Positions 49,569 to 58,762 are shown, counted from the first letter of the stretch. The stretch is 64,000 nt of DNA from an uncultured Mobiluncus sp. (GCF_943914685.1 NZ_CALUCZ010000011.1:14810-78809), one strand, 5' to 3'. The notes: generated by a model not told the origin, from the sequence alone. A program made the numbers and translations.

Positions 49569-50387
49569 TCAAAGACTCGAAGTTTTTGCGGCATTTTCCC
49601 ACGCCAACATTACAGTCGACCAGGCTTCGTCTGGTCCGACTTGGAGCTGGCATTGGTGGGCAAGGGCTGTTTTCCATTCCTGCACTATGGGAGCACTGCG
49701 TGGCAGCGTTAGCCGGTTCGGTGGTTTTCCGCTAGGTCCAAGCTTTGCGTAAAGCCTTGCAGCCTCGTGATTTATCCAACCCTGCTGGCTGAGTGCCCAG
49801 AGGTCGTACAAGTCGCGAGGTGCATTACGGGTGGTATCTGACCAGGCTAGGGTTTTGGCGCACACGAATCCCTCTGGAGTCAGCGTCGTCAATCGCAAAG
49901 GCGGGAAGCCCTCGTAGCGTAGGTTGATTTCCTGTTCTGTTACAGGCCATGCCGGGTAGTGCTCGGAGTTCAATAGCTGGAGGCGAATGGAAACTGGGCC
50001 GAAACTATAGATGCTAGGAGTGGTGTCCTTATGGGCTTTGCCTAAGGGCACATCGACTACAGGCCGACCTACACGGGACGGTAAACCTTCCATAAGAGTC
50101 TCATGAATTCGAGTCCCCAGTTCGCTAACTTCTAAGTCGGGCTTTGCCGGATTTGTCCATAAATCTATGTCTTCGCTAAAACGATGAGATTTTAGGTAGG
50201 TGCGAGCTAAGGCGGTGCCGCCCGCGAACAACAGTTCGTCTTTATGTGTTCTCAGTAAATCTAGGACGTGAGAAACGATGAAATCATGAAGTAATTGATT
50301 AGGTCCAACACTGAAAACACGTTGGAAGTAAAGGGTTTCTTCTCTAGTCGGGCGCGGGGCGGGGAATCTGGTAGCCAATCTTGTCAC
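49569..50387 (-). CDS. abiEii: AbiEii-type nucleotidyltransferase toxin
   Basis: 272 aa. Nucleotidyltransferase core FAGGTALARTYLKSHRFSED then IDLW (GG..L...R.SxDxD), followed by LTPEGFVCAKTLAW and RDLYDLWAL, all expected for AbiEii/MNT-type toxins. Such toxins modify tRNA acceptor ends (family knowledge) and block phage growth or the cell itself. Overlaps the antitoxin gene by 4 bp. Codon use is less GC-biased than the clp genes around it. Minus strand, opposite to clpP/clpX. Confidence 0.88.
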   Translation of the reverse strand: MTRLATRFPAPRPTREETLYFQRVFSVGPNQLLHDFIVSHVLDLLRTHKDELLFAGGTALARTYLKSHRFSEDIDLWTNPAKPDLEVSELGTRIHETLMEGLPSRVGRPVVDVPLGKAHKDTTPSIYSFGPVSIRLQLLNSEHYPAWPVTEQEINLRYEGFPPLRLTTLTPEGFVCAKTLAWSDTTRNAPRDLYDLWALSQQGWINHEAARLYAKLGPSGKPPNRLTLPRSAPIVQEWKTALAHQCQLQVGPDEAWSTVMLAWENAAKTSSL

Positions 50388-51049
50388 CTCTTTTCGTTAT
50401 AGTTTTCAAAGAACTGATCCCAGGTGGACTGGAGCTTTTGTTTTCTGGCTAATTTTGCGACTTTCTGAGTGTTCACCCGTCCCAGGAGTGCCGTGGCGGC
50501 ATTGATAGCTTCGGAGGGAGCCTGCCCCCACTCGGGGCGTGATACCAAATCCAGCAAGGTTTGTTCCCGAGTCTGCACCCGAAATTGACCCAGCTGGCAG
50601 GTAACGAGTTCAGTATCCTGAAGAAGATAACGGCTGATAGAAAAACATACCTGAATCCCGCCCGTGAGCATCACATTGCGGCGCTGACGCGGCACAAGAA
50701 TTGGGCAGATTCCCATCTCGCGAGGAATCAACCCCCACCAACGCGCGGCACCAATACCTGCCAGTATAGGCACGTCTTCACCGAAAACACTGGCGGCATA
50801 CGCCATTGCAGCCTCAACGGTACTGGGTTGCCAGGCAATTCCCACTTGTGCGTCAGGTATGCCGATATAGGCGCCACAACCCAAGCGATACACAAGTTTC
50901 TGGCGATACAGTCGCAGTAGCTCCTTACTGGGGTTTGCATATATTGCGCTCAGCTGTGCGGGGCGAACCGTGCGCAAAGGAGCCTGTGCGATTGCGGTTG
51001 GTAAACCACCTCGACGCGGCTTAGTTATAGGCCCCCGATTCCTGCTCAT
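50384..51049 (-). CDS. abiEi: AbiEi-type antitoxin and transcriptional repressor
   Basis: 221 aa. N-terminal winged-helix region (RTVRPAQLSAIYANPSKELL, YRQKLVYRLGCGAYI), then an AbiEi_4-like C-terminal domain (VPILAGIGAARWWGLIPREM; QTREQTLLDLVSRPEWG). Family members bind inverted repeats at their own promoter and neutralise AbiEii (type IV system). ATG 51049; inverted repeat just upstream. Confidence 0.85.
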   Translation of the reverse strand: MSRNRGPITKPRRGGLPTAIAQAPLRTVRPAQLSAIYANPSKELLRLYRQKLVYRLGCGAYIGIPDAQVGIAWQPSTVEAAMAYAASVFGEDVPILAGIGAARWWGLIPREMGICPILVPRQRRNVMLTGGIQVCFSISRYLLQDTELVTCQLGQFRVQTREQTLLDLVSRPEWGQAPSEAINAATALLGRVNTQKVAKLARKQKLQSTWDQFFENYNEKR

Positions 51050-51059
51050 ATATAAAACC

Positions 51060-51074
51060 TTACCATAAAGGTAA
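51060..51074. promoter_or_regulatory. Inverted repeat in the abiEi promoter
   Basis: TTACC-ATAAA-GGTAA, 11 bp upstream of abiEi ATG, likely site of AbiEi autoregulation. Confidence 0.5.
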
Positions 51075-51114
51075 TAAAATGCATATTAGTATCCTATAGA
51101 CGGGATACGTCGAA

Positions 51115-51176
51115 AGGCGCTGGAATATGGCCTGATTGACCAGGTGTTGGAGCCGCGCAAAGGCAGCTCGAGCTAG
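51115..51176 (+). pseudogene. 3' fragment of clpP2
   Basis: Encodes the last residues (EYGLIDQVLEPRKGSSS) and TAG. It has no upstream coding part and marks the recombination junction of the inserted segment. Differs from the intact copy at a few bases, so it came from a diverged allele. Confidence 0.85.
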
Positions 51177-51192
51177 TTGTGACTTGCCAGAA

Positions 51193-51236
51193 ACGTGGCT
51201 TCACGCTTTGATAGCGTGGAGCCACGTGATTTTTTG
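51193..51236 (+). terminator. Terminator, copy in the second repeat
   Basis: Identical hairpin to 49383-49426. Confidence 0.8.
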
Positions 51237-51373
51237 GCTGTGGTTGGGCTTGGTTAGCTTTGATTGTACTGATGTGCCCTGAGGTGTCCACTGTTCAGAA
51301 GCGCGGGGCGGGCGTAGCTAATCGGTCGGTCGACTCGCCACTAGGTCGGGTTCGCCGCCGCTCCACGGGTCTC

Positions 51374-51619
51374 TCAGTTTGATGATTTCCTAGAGAAGAC
51401 ACTGACCATTGCCCCCAGGCTGATACAGATTATGGCCACGTTGCTGAGAGGATTCAGAACTTGCAGGAGATTCAAGACCGCCAAGGCAATGATTATTGCC
51501 CCGGCTAGCAGAACCGTCCAAATCTGGGCGGTACCGTTGACTTTGTTGCGAAAAACGACCATCGACAGTCCGGACAGCACTCCCAGACCAATGAATAAGT
51601 AAGCTATTACGTCAGGCAT
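51374..51619 (-). CDS. Small membrane protein
   Basis: 81 aa with two to three helices (IAYLFIGLGVLSGLSMVVF; IWTVLLAGAIIIALAVLNLL; VAIICISLGAMVSVF). No family recognised. Between the repeat and clpX. Confidence 0.6.
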   Translation of the reverse strand: MPDVIAYLFIGLGVLSGLSMVVFRNKVNGTAQIWTVLLAGAIIIALAVLNLLQVLNPLSNVAIICISLGAMVSVFSRKSSN

Positions 51620-51950
51620 CGCGCCCCCTTATATTTATGACTTTTCTGATGTCCCGGAAAGTTAATCCCGGAAACTGCTTAATACTAATATGTCAGCCAG
51701 CACCAATATACCTACAAATGTGGGTATTTAACTACCGACAATAGTAGATGCGGTGCTACCCGTCCGGCACCAGAAGCCTCGCGCGGAGCCGACGCAAAAT
51801 CCTTGCCCGAAACACTTTACAGAACACCATAAACCCGCCGAGCTGCGTCCCTAAGTCGACGGATTAGCCCCCAAAGGCGTGTTAACGAGAATAAAAACCT
51901 CTAAAACCGTAGAATCGTAATCAGCCCGAACTCGTCTATGAGAGGAACTC
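51620..51950. other. Intergenic region upstream of clpX
   Basis: 331 bp, A+T-rich near 51660-51740. Contains ACAAATGTGGGTATTTAACT but no coding potential. A TAGAAT at 51910-51915 may be the clpX -10; clpX itself has GAGAGGAAC as ribosome site. Confidence 0.4.
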
Positions 51951-53213
51951 ATGTCACGCACTGCCGAATCGGTCGACCTGCTGAAGTGTTCTTTCTGTGG
52001 AAAGTCCCAGCGTCAGGTTCGTAAGCTCATCGCCGGCCCCGGCGTGTATATCTGCGATGAGTGCATCGAGCTGTGCAATGACATTATTGCCGAGGAACTC
52101 GACGGTAGCCCCGCGGGCGGGCTGGACGTCCTGCCGACTCCCCATGAAATCTTTGATTTCCTGCAGGAATACGTGATTGGCCAGGAAAACGCGAAACGCG
52201 CCCTGTCCGTGGCGGTCTATAACCACTACAAGCGGGTGCGCGCCCAACGCCACGGCGAAGACACCGGCATGGAGCTGACGAAGTCGAATATCCTGCTGCT
52301 CGGCCCCACTGGAACCGGAAAGACACACCTGGCGAGGTCCTTGGCGCGCCTGTTGAAAGTCCCGTTCTGCATCGTGGACGCCACCGCCCTGACCGAAGCC
52401 GGCTACGTGGGCGAGGACGTAGAAAACATCTTGCTGCGCTTGATTCAAGCCGCCGATGGGGACGTGAAAAAGGCCGAACGCGGCATTATCTATATCGACG
52501 AAATCGACAAGATTTCCCGTAAGGGCGAAAACGCCTCCATCACTCGTGACGTGTCCGGCGAGGGCGTGCAGCAGGCTCTGCTAAAGATTATCGAGGGCAC
52601 CACCGCCTCTGTGCCGCCCCAAGGCGGGCGCAAACACCCGCATCAGGAATTTATCGAGATTGATACCTCCTCAATCCTGTTCATTGCCGCCGGGGCGTTT
52701 GCCGGTCTCGACGAAATCGTGAAAGCTCGGTTGGGACAGCGCTCCACCGGGTTTGGCTCAGATCTCAAGTCCGTAAAGGAACACGGCGACCTGTTCGCCA
52801 AAGTGACCCCCGATGACCTGCACAAGTTCGGTTTGATTCCGGAGTTCATCGGCCGTCTGCCGGTCATTACCAATGTGTCGGCCCTGGACGTTGACGATTT
52901 GTCCCGGGTCTTGACCGAGCCCAAGAACGCCATCTTAAAGCAATACCAGCATCTGTTTGAGCTCGACGGGGTGAAACTGACTTTCACCGAGGCGGCGATT
53001 CACGCGGTGGCCGAGCTGGCAGAGAAACGCGGTACCGGCGCGCGTTCGCTGTCGACCCTGATGGAAAACACCCTCTCTCAAATCATGTTTGACCTGCCCT
53101 CACGCGACGACGTGGCGGAAGTCATCATCGAGTCGGAGTGCGTTTTTGAGGGCGCCGAGCCTACCTACGTGCTGCAGGACATTCACGGCGGTTCGGTCGC
53201 AAAGACCGCCTAA
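51951..53213 (+). CDS. clpX: ATP-dependent Clp protease ATP-binding subunit ClpX
   Basis: AAA+ unfoldase feeding ClpP1P2; 420 aa. N-terminal zinc-binding domain CSFCGKSQRQVRKL with CDECIELC, Walker A GPTGTGKTHLARSLA, pore loop GYVG, Walker B GIIYIDEIDKI, and RKHPHQEF region. Separated from clpP2 by the AbiE insertion, so it now must use its own promoter. Confidence 0.96.
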   Translation: MSRTAESVDLLKCSFCGKSQRQVRKLIAGPGVYICDECIELCNDIIAEELDGSPAGGLDVLPTPHEIFDFLQEYVIGQENAKRALSVAVYNHYKRVRAQRHGEDTGMELTKSNILLLGPTGTGKTHLARSLARLLKVPFCIVDATALTEAGYVGEDVENILLRLIQAADGDVKKAERGIIYIDEIDKISRKGENASITRDVSGEGVQQALLKIIEGTTASVPPQGGRKHPHQEFIEIDTSSILFIAAGAFAGLDEIVKARLGQRSTGFGSDLKSVKEHGDLFAKVTPDDLHKFGLIPEFIGRLPVITNVSALDVDDLSRVLTEPKNAILKQYQHLFELDGVKLTFTEAAIHAVAELAEKRGTGARSLSTLMENTLSQIMFDLPSRDDVAEVIIESECVFEGAEPTYVLQDIHGGSVAKTA

Positions 53214-53356
53214 CGTTTACGTCACAAGGTTCCCCGGCGGGTTCACGCCGAGCTTGCCGTTTTCCTGGGGGCGGCTCCGTTTTACGTCTTGAGAAACTTT
53301 CCGCGGTGGGGAGGTGACCCGGTAAAGTGAGAGGGGAACCTAGTGAAGGGGCAACA

Positions 53357-53689
53357 ATGAACACTACGCAAGCCGAAGCTATCGCCGCAAATCCGCCGCA
53401 AACCCCTGCTGAACTCAAGGAATACCGAGCCACCATCGACAACATCGACGCCGCGCTCGTGCATTTGCTGGCGGAGCGGTTTCGTTGCACCCAGAAAGTC
53501 GGTCAGCTAAAGGCCCGCCTGGATCTGCCGCCGGCTGACCCCGAGCGTGAGGCGCAACAGGTGGCGCGCCTCCAGGCTTTGGCTGTCTCGTCAGGGCTCG
53601 ATCCCGAGTTCGCCAAGAAGTTCCTGCGTTTCATTGTGGACGAGGTTATCCGCCACCACGAAGCGGTTCGCGAAACGCCCTCTCACTAA
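53357..53689 (+). CDS. Chorismate mutase (AroQ type)
   Basis: About 110 aa from ATG 53357. Helical AroQ domain: LKEYRATIDNIDAALVHLLA, FRCTQKVGQLKARLDLPPAD, PEFAKKFLRFIVDEVIRHHE. Makes prephenate for Phe/Tyr synthesis. ATG has GAAGGGG upstream. Confidence 0.88.
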   Translation: MNTTQAEAIAANPPQTPAELKEYRATIDNIDAALVHLLAERFRCTQKVGQLKARLDLPPADPEREAQQVARLQALAVSSGLDPEFAKKFLRFIVDEVIRHHEAVRETPSH

Positions 53690-53734
53690 CATTTGCGCGT
53701 TATTTTTCGCAGATGAAAGCGGATTTCTCGCTAA

Positions 53735-53753
53735 TTAGGTTAGGCAAGCCTTG
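53735..53753. promoter_or_regulatory. DtxR/IdeR-like iron box upstream of the DUF4418 gene
   Basis: TTAGGTTAGGCAAGCCTTG matches the 19-bp consensus TTAGGTTAGGCTAACCTAA at 15 positions. 60 bp before the start at 53814. Predicts iron-dependent repression. Confidence 0.75.
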
Positions 53754-53813
53754 CCAATTGTTTTGCACTATGTCATGATTGGCAGCGTCGTTAAATCTTA
53801 AGGAGAAATTCGC

Positions 53814-54332
53814 ATGAAAGATAGAATCATTGGTTCGCTGCCTACCATCGTGTTGGGCCTGCTCATTGCCATCGCGCCCCGGACTTTTGCGCCGGTTTGC
53901 GAATTCGCTGCCAAGCATGGTTCCGGCATGGAACAGATGTCCGGTATGAAAGATTCCGGCGGCATGGACCACATGGACCACATGGGGCAGGCTGGCAAAG
54001 CGATGGGTGAGGCTCATCAGCATATGGCGTGCTACTGGACCGCTCAAGCCAGTCTGGGGATTGGAATTCTTCTCGTCATTATTGGGCTGCTGGCATTGTT
54101 CGTGAACTCCCAGATTCGCACCGGTTTGAACCTGGGTGCAGCACTCATCTACGTGCTCGAAATTTCCATTGTCACCGTGCTCATCGGAATGTGCAAAGGC
54201 GAGGAAATGTCTTGCAACGTGTACGCTATGCCCACGCTGTTGACGCTGAGCTGTATAGGGATCCTGGCAGTCGGTGCGGCGATATTCCTGGATCAAAGGA
54301 ATCGTTCGGAACTTCAGAAAGCCGCGGCATAA
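53814..54332 (+). CDS. DUF4418-type membrane protein with Met/His-rich loop
   Basis: 172 aa. Four helices (IVLGLLIAIAPRTFAPVC; ASLGIGILLVIIGLLALFV; NLGAALIYVLEISIVTVLIG; LLTLSCIGILAVGAAIFL). The loop after helix 1 carries GMEQMSGMKDSGGMDHMDHM and AHQHMACYW, which could bind Cu or Fe, and two further Cys pairs (GMCKGEEMSC). Always reported near ABC transporters of this type. Behind an iron box; followed 6 bp later by the permease. Confidence 0.75.
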   Translation: MKDRIIGSLPTIVLGLLIAIAPRTFAPVCEFAAKHGSGMEQMSGMKDSGGMDHMDHMGQAGKAMGEAHQHMACYWTAQASLGIGILLVIIGLLALFVNSQIRTGLNLGAALIYVLEISIVTVLIGMCKGEEMSCNVYAMPTLLTLSCIGILAVGAAIFLDQRNRSELQKAAA

Positions 54333-54338
54333 ACCGCA

Positions 54339-55559
54339 ATGCAAAGCAGCCAAATCACCTGGGGTAAACTCCCTTTTCGTAATCTCAAACATTACCGTTA
54401 CCGCAGTTTAGGACTGTTCCTGGTGGCATTCCTGCTCAGCGCGATAACATTCGGTGCAGGAATGGTTTCGCTGAACCTCAGTCAAGGCTTGTCGTCGGTC
54501 AAGGAACGTCTGGGGGCGGACATAATGATTGTGCCCTCCCAGTTTGAGCAATCCGCAAAGGATATTTATCTCTGCGGAGGAAAGCCGAGCGGGTTCCTGC
54601 TGCCAGATGATGTGGCTGACTTGGTTGCCAGCGTTCCCGGAGTGGAACGGGTCACCACGCAAACCTATATTGCCTCCCTGATGGCGAGCTGCTGCGAGGT
54701 GCGGCTGCAGATTATCGGCATTGACCCGGACACTGATTTCGTCATTAAACCCTGGATTCAAGCTACTTATTCTCGTGGTCTGCAGGACGGGGAACTGGTC
54801 GCGGGGTCCAAAGTCCAGATTAATGCCCAGGGCAAGATTCGCCTGTTCAACTATGAATTCCCGGTAAGCGCCCGGCTGGCACCGACAGGAACCAACCTGG
54901 ATTCGTCTGTATTTGCCAATCTGGCGACCACGAAAATCCTGGCGCGCCAAGCGGAAAAGGTGGGGCACCCGGTCTTGCCCGCAGATCAGATTGGACACCG
55001 GGTCTCCGCAGTGATGGTAAAAGTCAAGCCCGATTACGCCCCGGAGGACGTGGCGCAGTATATTTCCAAATCCCCGCAGCTAAAGGGTTTGGGCTTTGTG
55101 TCCGCGAACGGAATCAGTTCCCGACTCAAAGAGGGCGTGGGACATATCGTGGGTGCCCTACAGGTCTTCCTGATTATCTTTTGGGCAGTTTCGCTGGCGG
55201 TGTTGGTGACGGTCAACTGGGTTAGCGTCATGTCTCGGAGTAAAGAGCTGGGTTCGCTGCGGATAATGGGCGCAACCAGGACGATGCTCACGGGCATGCT
55301 GCTGAAAGAGAATCTGCTGGCCAGCCTGGCGGGCGGCGTGCTGGGGCTGGGGCTCAGCGCGGTGCTGCTGCGGCCCTTTGGCAATGCCATTCAAAGGGCT
55401 TTGAAGCAGCCATACCTGCAAAGTGATGTTTGGAGCCAGTGTTCTCTGGGTGGCCTCATCTTGGTGACGGTGTGTCTCAGTGCCGTGCTGGCCAGCATAG
55501 TGTCGGCGATTCGCCTGCTGCAAAAGGAAACTTACCAGGTCGTGCGGGAGGGACAATAG
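54339..55559 (+). CDS. ABC transporter permease (FtsX/MacB type)
   Basis: 406 aa. Helix near residue 28, a large extracellular domain with MASCCEVRLQIIGIDPDTDF (Cys pair), then three C-terminal helices (FLIIFWAVSLAVLVTVNWVS, then RSKELGSLRIMGATRTMLTG, the FtsX motif). Pairs with the ATPase that follows. Substrate unknown; position in an iron operon suggests metal or heme/peptide handling. Confidence 0.8.
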   Translation: MQSSQITWGKLPFRNLKHYRYRSLGLFLVAFLLSAITFGAGMVSLNLSQGLSSVKERLGADIMIVPSQFEQSAKDIYLCGGKPSGFLLPDDVADLVASVPGVERVTTQTYIASLMASCCEVRLQIIGIDPDTDFVIKPWIQATYSRGLQDGELVAGSKVQINAQGKIRLFNYEFPVSARLAPTGTNLDSSVFANLATTKILARQAEKVGHPVLPADQIGHRVSAVMVKVKPDYAPEDVAQYISKSPQLKGLGFVSANGISSRLKEGVGHIVGALQVFLIIFWAVSLAVLVTVNWVSVMSRSKELGSLRIMGATRTMLTGMLLKENLLASLAGGVLGLGLSAVLLRPFGNAIQRALKQPYLQSDVWSQCSLGGLILVTVCLSAVLASIVSAIRLLQKETYQVVREGQ

Positions 55560-56264
55560 ATGCTGCTGGAACTATGCGAGGTGACCAAGAAGTTTTCGCG
55601 GCGGGGCCGCGAATTCAACGCGGTAGACAGCGTCAGCTTGAGTATTGATGCCGGCCAGTTTGTGGTCATTTCAGGCAAATCTGGCAATGGGAAGACAACC
55701 CTGCTGAACCTGATGATGGGTCTGCTGCGGCCCAGTTCAGGAACGGTTCGAGTGGCAGGAGAGGAATTGTCCCGTCTTTCGGACCGGGAACTGTCCCAGC
55801 TGCGCCGGTTTCGTTTGGGAATGATTACGCAGCAGCAAACCCTGGTCAGTTCCCTCAACGTGTTGGATAACGTGGTGCTGCCCGCGACTTTGCTGGCACA
55901 AGGGCGTTCTTCGAGGCAATCGTCCCCGGCGGCGGTGGAGTCTTTGCCCGTCAATCGCGCGTTGGATTTGCTGGAAAAGCTCCACATCACGGACCTAACA
56001 CATGCTTGGCCCGCGGAACTGTCCGGGGGAGAGATGCGCCGAGTCGCTATCGCCCGCGCGCTTATGACCCAACCGGAGATTTTGTTAGCCGATGAACCGA
56101 CCGGAGACTTGGACGATGACTCCACCGCAGCGGTGCTGGGGCTATTCCGCGAGCTGACGCAGCAGGGCAGCGCGGTCGTCATGGTCACGCACGATGCGGC
56201 CGCTTATGAATACTGCAATCGCAGATTCGACATGCTGAACGGTCGCTTGGAAGAGCTACGGTAG
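55560..56264 (+). CDS. ABC transporter ATPase (MacB/LolD type)
   Basis: 234 aa. Walker A SGKSGNGKTTLLNLMMG, Q-loop in GMITQQQTL, signature LSGGEMRRVAIARALM, Walker B LLADEPTGDLDDD and H-loop VTHDAAAYEY. Starts at the last base of the permease stop (TAGATG spacing), so coupled. Confidence 0.9.
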   Translation: MLLELCEVTKKFSRRGREFNAVDSVSLSIDAGQFVVISGKSGNGKTTLLNLMMGLLRPSSGTVRVAGEELSRLSDRELSQLRRFRLGMITQQQTLVSSLNVLDNVVLPATLLAQGRSSRQSSPAAVESLPVNRALDLLEKLHITDLTHAWPAELSGGEMRRVAIARALMTQPEILLADEPTGDLDDDSTAAVLGLFRELTQQGSAVVMVTHDAAAYEYCNRRFDMLNGRLEELR

Positions 56265-56325
56265 GTCGAGTTTCCCCAAATTTGCGATGAATTCGGGCCT
56301 GAACAGCCCAGTATAGCTATATTAA

Positions 56326-56344
56326 TAAGGTGAGGCTTGCCTTA
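56326..56344. promoter_or_regulatory. Second DtxR/IdeR-like iron box, upstream of ftr1
   Basis: TAAGGTGAGGCTTGCCTTA, a near-palindrome matching the iron-box consensus at 14 of 19 positions, 57 bp before the GTG at 56402. Confidence 0.75.
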
Positions 56345-56401
56345 ATAACTATTTTTCTGTAGCCTTATCGTGTTTCGATTTGGAAAGAAGTTGATGGAAT
56401 C

Positions 56402-58111
56402 GTGAACGCAACCAGGAATCTAACTTCCCTCGGGGCGCGAGGACTGCGGTTTATTGTAGGTTTTTCTGCTTTGGTGTTGGCGCTGGTCTTCGGGGGAGTG
56501 GTCTGGCCCAGCGCGGCCGCAACCCAAAACTCCGACCTTGGTGAATGGTCTGATGTTGTGGCAGTGATGCAGGAAAAGCTGAACGCGGTTCCCGAAGCTG
56601 GCGACCCGAGCGCGGTCCAGACTCTGATTCGGCAAGCCTACTATGAGAACTACCAGACCAGCGGACTGGAGGACCAGGTCAAACACACTTTGGGGCGTGA
56701 CGTTGACGATAAGTTCGTCACCGAACTATTGAACTTACGCAATCTCAGCCGTGACGGCGCGAGCCCGGAGGCGCTGCGAGAAGCCAGTGACAAAGTCATA
56801 GACCTGCTTACAGAAACGGTAACTAAGCTGGTCAAAGCCCCTAAGGTGGCGGATCAATGGAGCAGAGTTGCTGACACAATTGCGCAAAATATCACCGAGG
56901 CACAAAGCGCTTACGTGAAAGGGCAGGCCGACCGGGCATTCACCCTGGCTACCGAAGCGTATCTGGGGCATTACGAAGCCGACGGGTTTGAAAATAACAC
57001 CATTGTGCACAAAGGTTTCAGCCGGGTAACCGAGATTGAGGGTATGTTCAGCGACTTGCGCCAGGGCTACAAAGACGGTCGTGACCAGGCTCAACAGGAG
57101 AAACTCGGAAAGGACCTGATTGCAAAGCTCGTGGAGGACGCGCAATTTTTAGACTCGAAAACGCAGGACACGGGACCGCTGGGGATTTCCGGTTTCTTTG
57201 CTGCGTTGCTGATTCTGTTGCGTGAAGGCGCGGAGGCGCTGCTGGTGGTAGCGGCTCTGGTGACTTACGCGTTGAAAGCGGGACGGCGCGACCAGCTGCG
57301 GGGAATCCTCGCGGGCGTGGTTATCGCCGTGGTCATTTCCATCGGTCTGGCTATTCTGTTTGGCCAGCTCAGCGCCAGCGTGCAGAGCGGAATGGGTCAA
57401 GAACTGCTGGAGGGGATCACCGGTCTGGCGGCCGCCCTGATGCTGATTTATGTATCCAACTGGATCCTCAGCAAGTCCAGTGGCAAACGCTGGGAAGAAT
57501 ACATAAAGGCCACCGCGGGTGAAAAAACCGCCTCGGGAGGCGTTTTTGCTCTGGCATTTGTGTCATTCCTCACCGTGGCCAGGGAGGGTGCCGAAACAAT
57601 CCTGTTCTTTTATCCGATTGTCGCCGGGGCGAAAATCCGCAGCGATTATTGGTTTATCGTTGCGGGTGGCGTGACGGCGGCGGTTATCCTGGCGATTCTA
57701 TTTGTTTTGGTATGGCAATTCGGGGTGCGTCTGCCGCTCAAGCCGTTCTTTAAGTGGACTTCGATATTGCTGGCGTTGCTGGCAGTCGCCATCGTGGGTG
57801 GGGCGATTAAAGAGCTGCAAGAGGCCGCTTTGGTTGGGGCGCATGTGGTGCCTTCCGTTCCTACCGTGGTGTTCTTGGGAATCTATCCCACCGCGGAAAC
57901 CCTCGGTGCCCAGATTCTTACCGCCGCAGTTTTGGTTGGCCTAGCTCTGCTGCAACGCCGTCGGGCCAAAGCAGACCAGCCGGAGGCGGGCCACTCCGAG
58001 ACTCGTCCCGACACCTCTATCTCGGAAAGTAATGATAAAGCTCCCGAAGAACACTCTTCGAGGGAAAACACACAAGACGCTGTCGAAGCGTACAGCGGAA
58101 AGGAAGAATAA
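56402..58111 (+). CDS. Ftr1/EfeU-type iron permease with N-terminal extracellular domain
   Basis: 569 aa from GTG 56402. Signal/first helix (FIVGFSALVLALVFGGVVWP), an extracellular helical domain of about 230 residues, then the Ftr1 membrane part with both REGxE iron-passing motifs: LLREGAEALLVVAALVTYAL and LTVAREGAETILFFYPIVAG. Charged cytoplasmic tail. In Campylobacter the homologous permease works with P19. The gene overlaps the P19 start by one base. Confidence 0.93.
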   Translation: MNATRNLTSLGARGLRFIVGFSALVLALVFGGVVWPSAAATQNSDLGEWSDVVAVMQEKLNAVPEAGDPSAVQTLIRQAYYENYQTSGLEDQVKHTLGRDVDDKFVTELLNLRNLSRDGASPEALREASDKVIDLLTETVTKLVKAPKVADQWSRVADTIAQNITEAQSAYVKGQADRAFTLATEAYLGHYEADGFENNTIVHKGFSRVTEIEGMFSDLRQGYKDGRDQAQQEKLGKDLIAKLVEDAQFLDSKTQDTGPLGISGFFAALLILLREGAEALLVVAALVTYALKAGRRDQLRGILAGVVIAVVISIGLAILFGQLSASVQSGMGQELLEGITGLAAALMLIYVSNWILSKSSGKRWEEYIKATAGEKTASGGVFALAFVSFLTVAREGAETILFFYPIVAGAKIRSDYWFIVAGGVTAAVILAILFVLVWQFGVRLPLKPFFKWTSILLALLAVAIVGGAIKELQEAALVGAHVVPSVPTVVFLGIYPTAETLGAQILTAAVLVGLALLQRRRAKADQPEAGHSETRPDTSISESNDKAPEEHSSRENTQDAVEAYSGKEE

Positions 58112-58752
58112 TGAAGAAGAAGCTACTGGCTCTGGCAGCCGTCCTGGCGTTGGGCACGAGCCTCAGCGGTTGTGGCGAAAACCCGGACAACCAGGCGAAG
58201 CCGCAGGATACCAAGCCGGCTACCGGGCAGGAACAGCCGGAAACCCCCAGCGATCCTAACGTTGTGGGTATCAATGAACTTCCAGTCGGGGATTCCGGCG
58301 AACAATCCAACGGACCGCTGAACGTAAACGTCGTATACTTCCAGGCTGTCGATATGGAGCACGGCTCGATGAAGATGCCTCCAGCCTCCGAGTCCGATAT
58401 GCACTTTGAGATTGACGTTTCCACCAATGAGAAGGCCGAAGAATTCGGGTACCCGGCTGATTCATACATGCCCTACCTGGACGACTTGAAGGCAGTGGTC
58501 AAGGATCAAAAGACCGGTGAGGAAACGGATCTGGGCACTATGATGCCGATGATTGCGGTTGATGGCCCTCACTACGGCAACAACATCAAGCTCAAGCCCG
58601 GTCTGTACGATGTGACCATCACCATTCCCTCTCCGGAAGACAAGTTCATGCTGCATACGGGTAAGGATTCCTCCGCGGTCAAGGGACGCTTCTGGAAAGA
58701 ACCGCTGAAGTTCGAGTTCAAGAACTGGCAGTGGGACGGGCAGATTCTCTAA
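58111..58752 (+). CDS. P19/Tpd-type periplasmic iron-transport lipoprotein
   Basis: 213 aa. Lipobox SLSGCGEN, linker, then P19 domain: VVYFQAVDMEHGSMKM, HFEIDVSTNEKAEEFGY, MMPMIAVDGPHYGNNIKL and LKFEFKNWQW. The Met/His residues in DMEHGSMKM, DMHFEI and DGPHYG are the known Cu/Fe sites of P19 (Campylobacter) and Tp34 (Treponema). Delivers Fe to Ftr1. Confidence 0.92.
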   Translation: MKKKLLALAAVLALGTSLSGCGENPDNQAKPQDTKPATGQEQPETPSDPNVVGINELPVGDSGEQSNGPLNVNVVYFQAVDMEHGSMKMPPASESDMHFEIDVSTNEKAEEFGYPADSYMPYLDDLKAVVKDQKTGEETDLGTMMPMIAVDGPHYGNNIKLKPGLYDVTITIPSPEDKFMLHTGKDSSAVKGRFWKEPLKFEFKNWQWDGQIL

Positions 58753-58762
58753 GAAGATTTCA

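Larger units (their letters stand above)
51115..51361 (+). repeat. 247-bp direct repeat, copy 2
   Basis: Second copy with clpP2 3' end, terminator (51193-51236) and distal part. See copy at 49305. Confidence 0.9.

Noticed and set aside
49305..51361. Insertion sequence or transposon carrying AbiE
   Set aside because: No transposase and no terminal inverted repeats; the flanking repeat is clpP2-derived direct repeat DNA.
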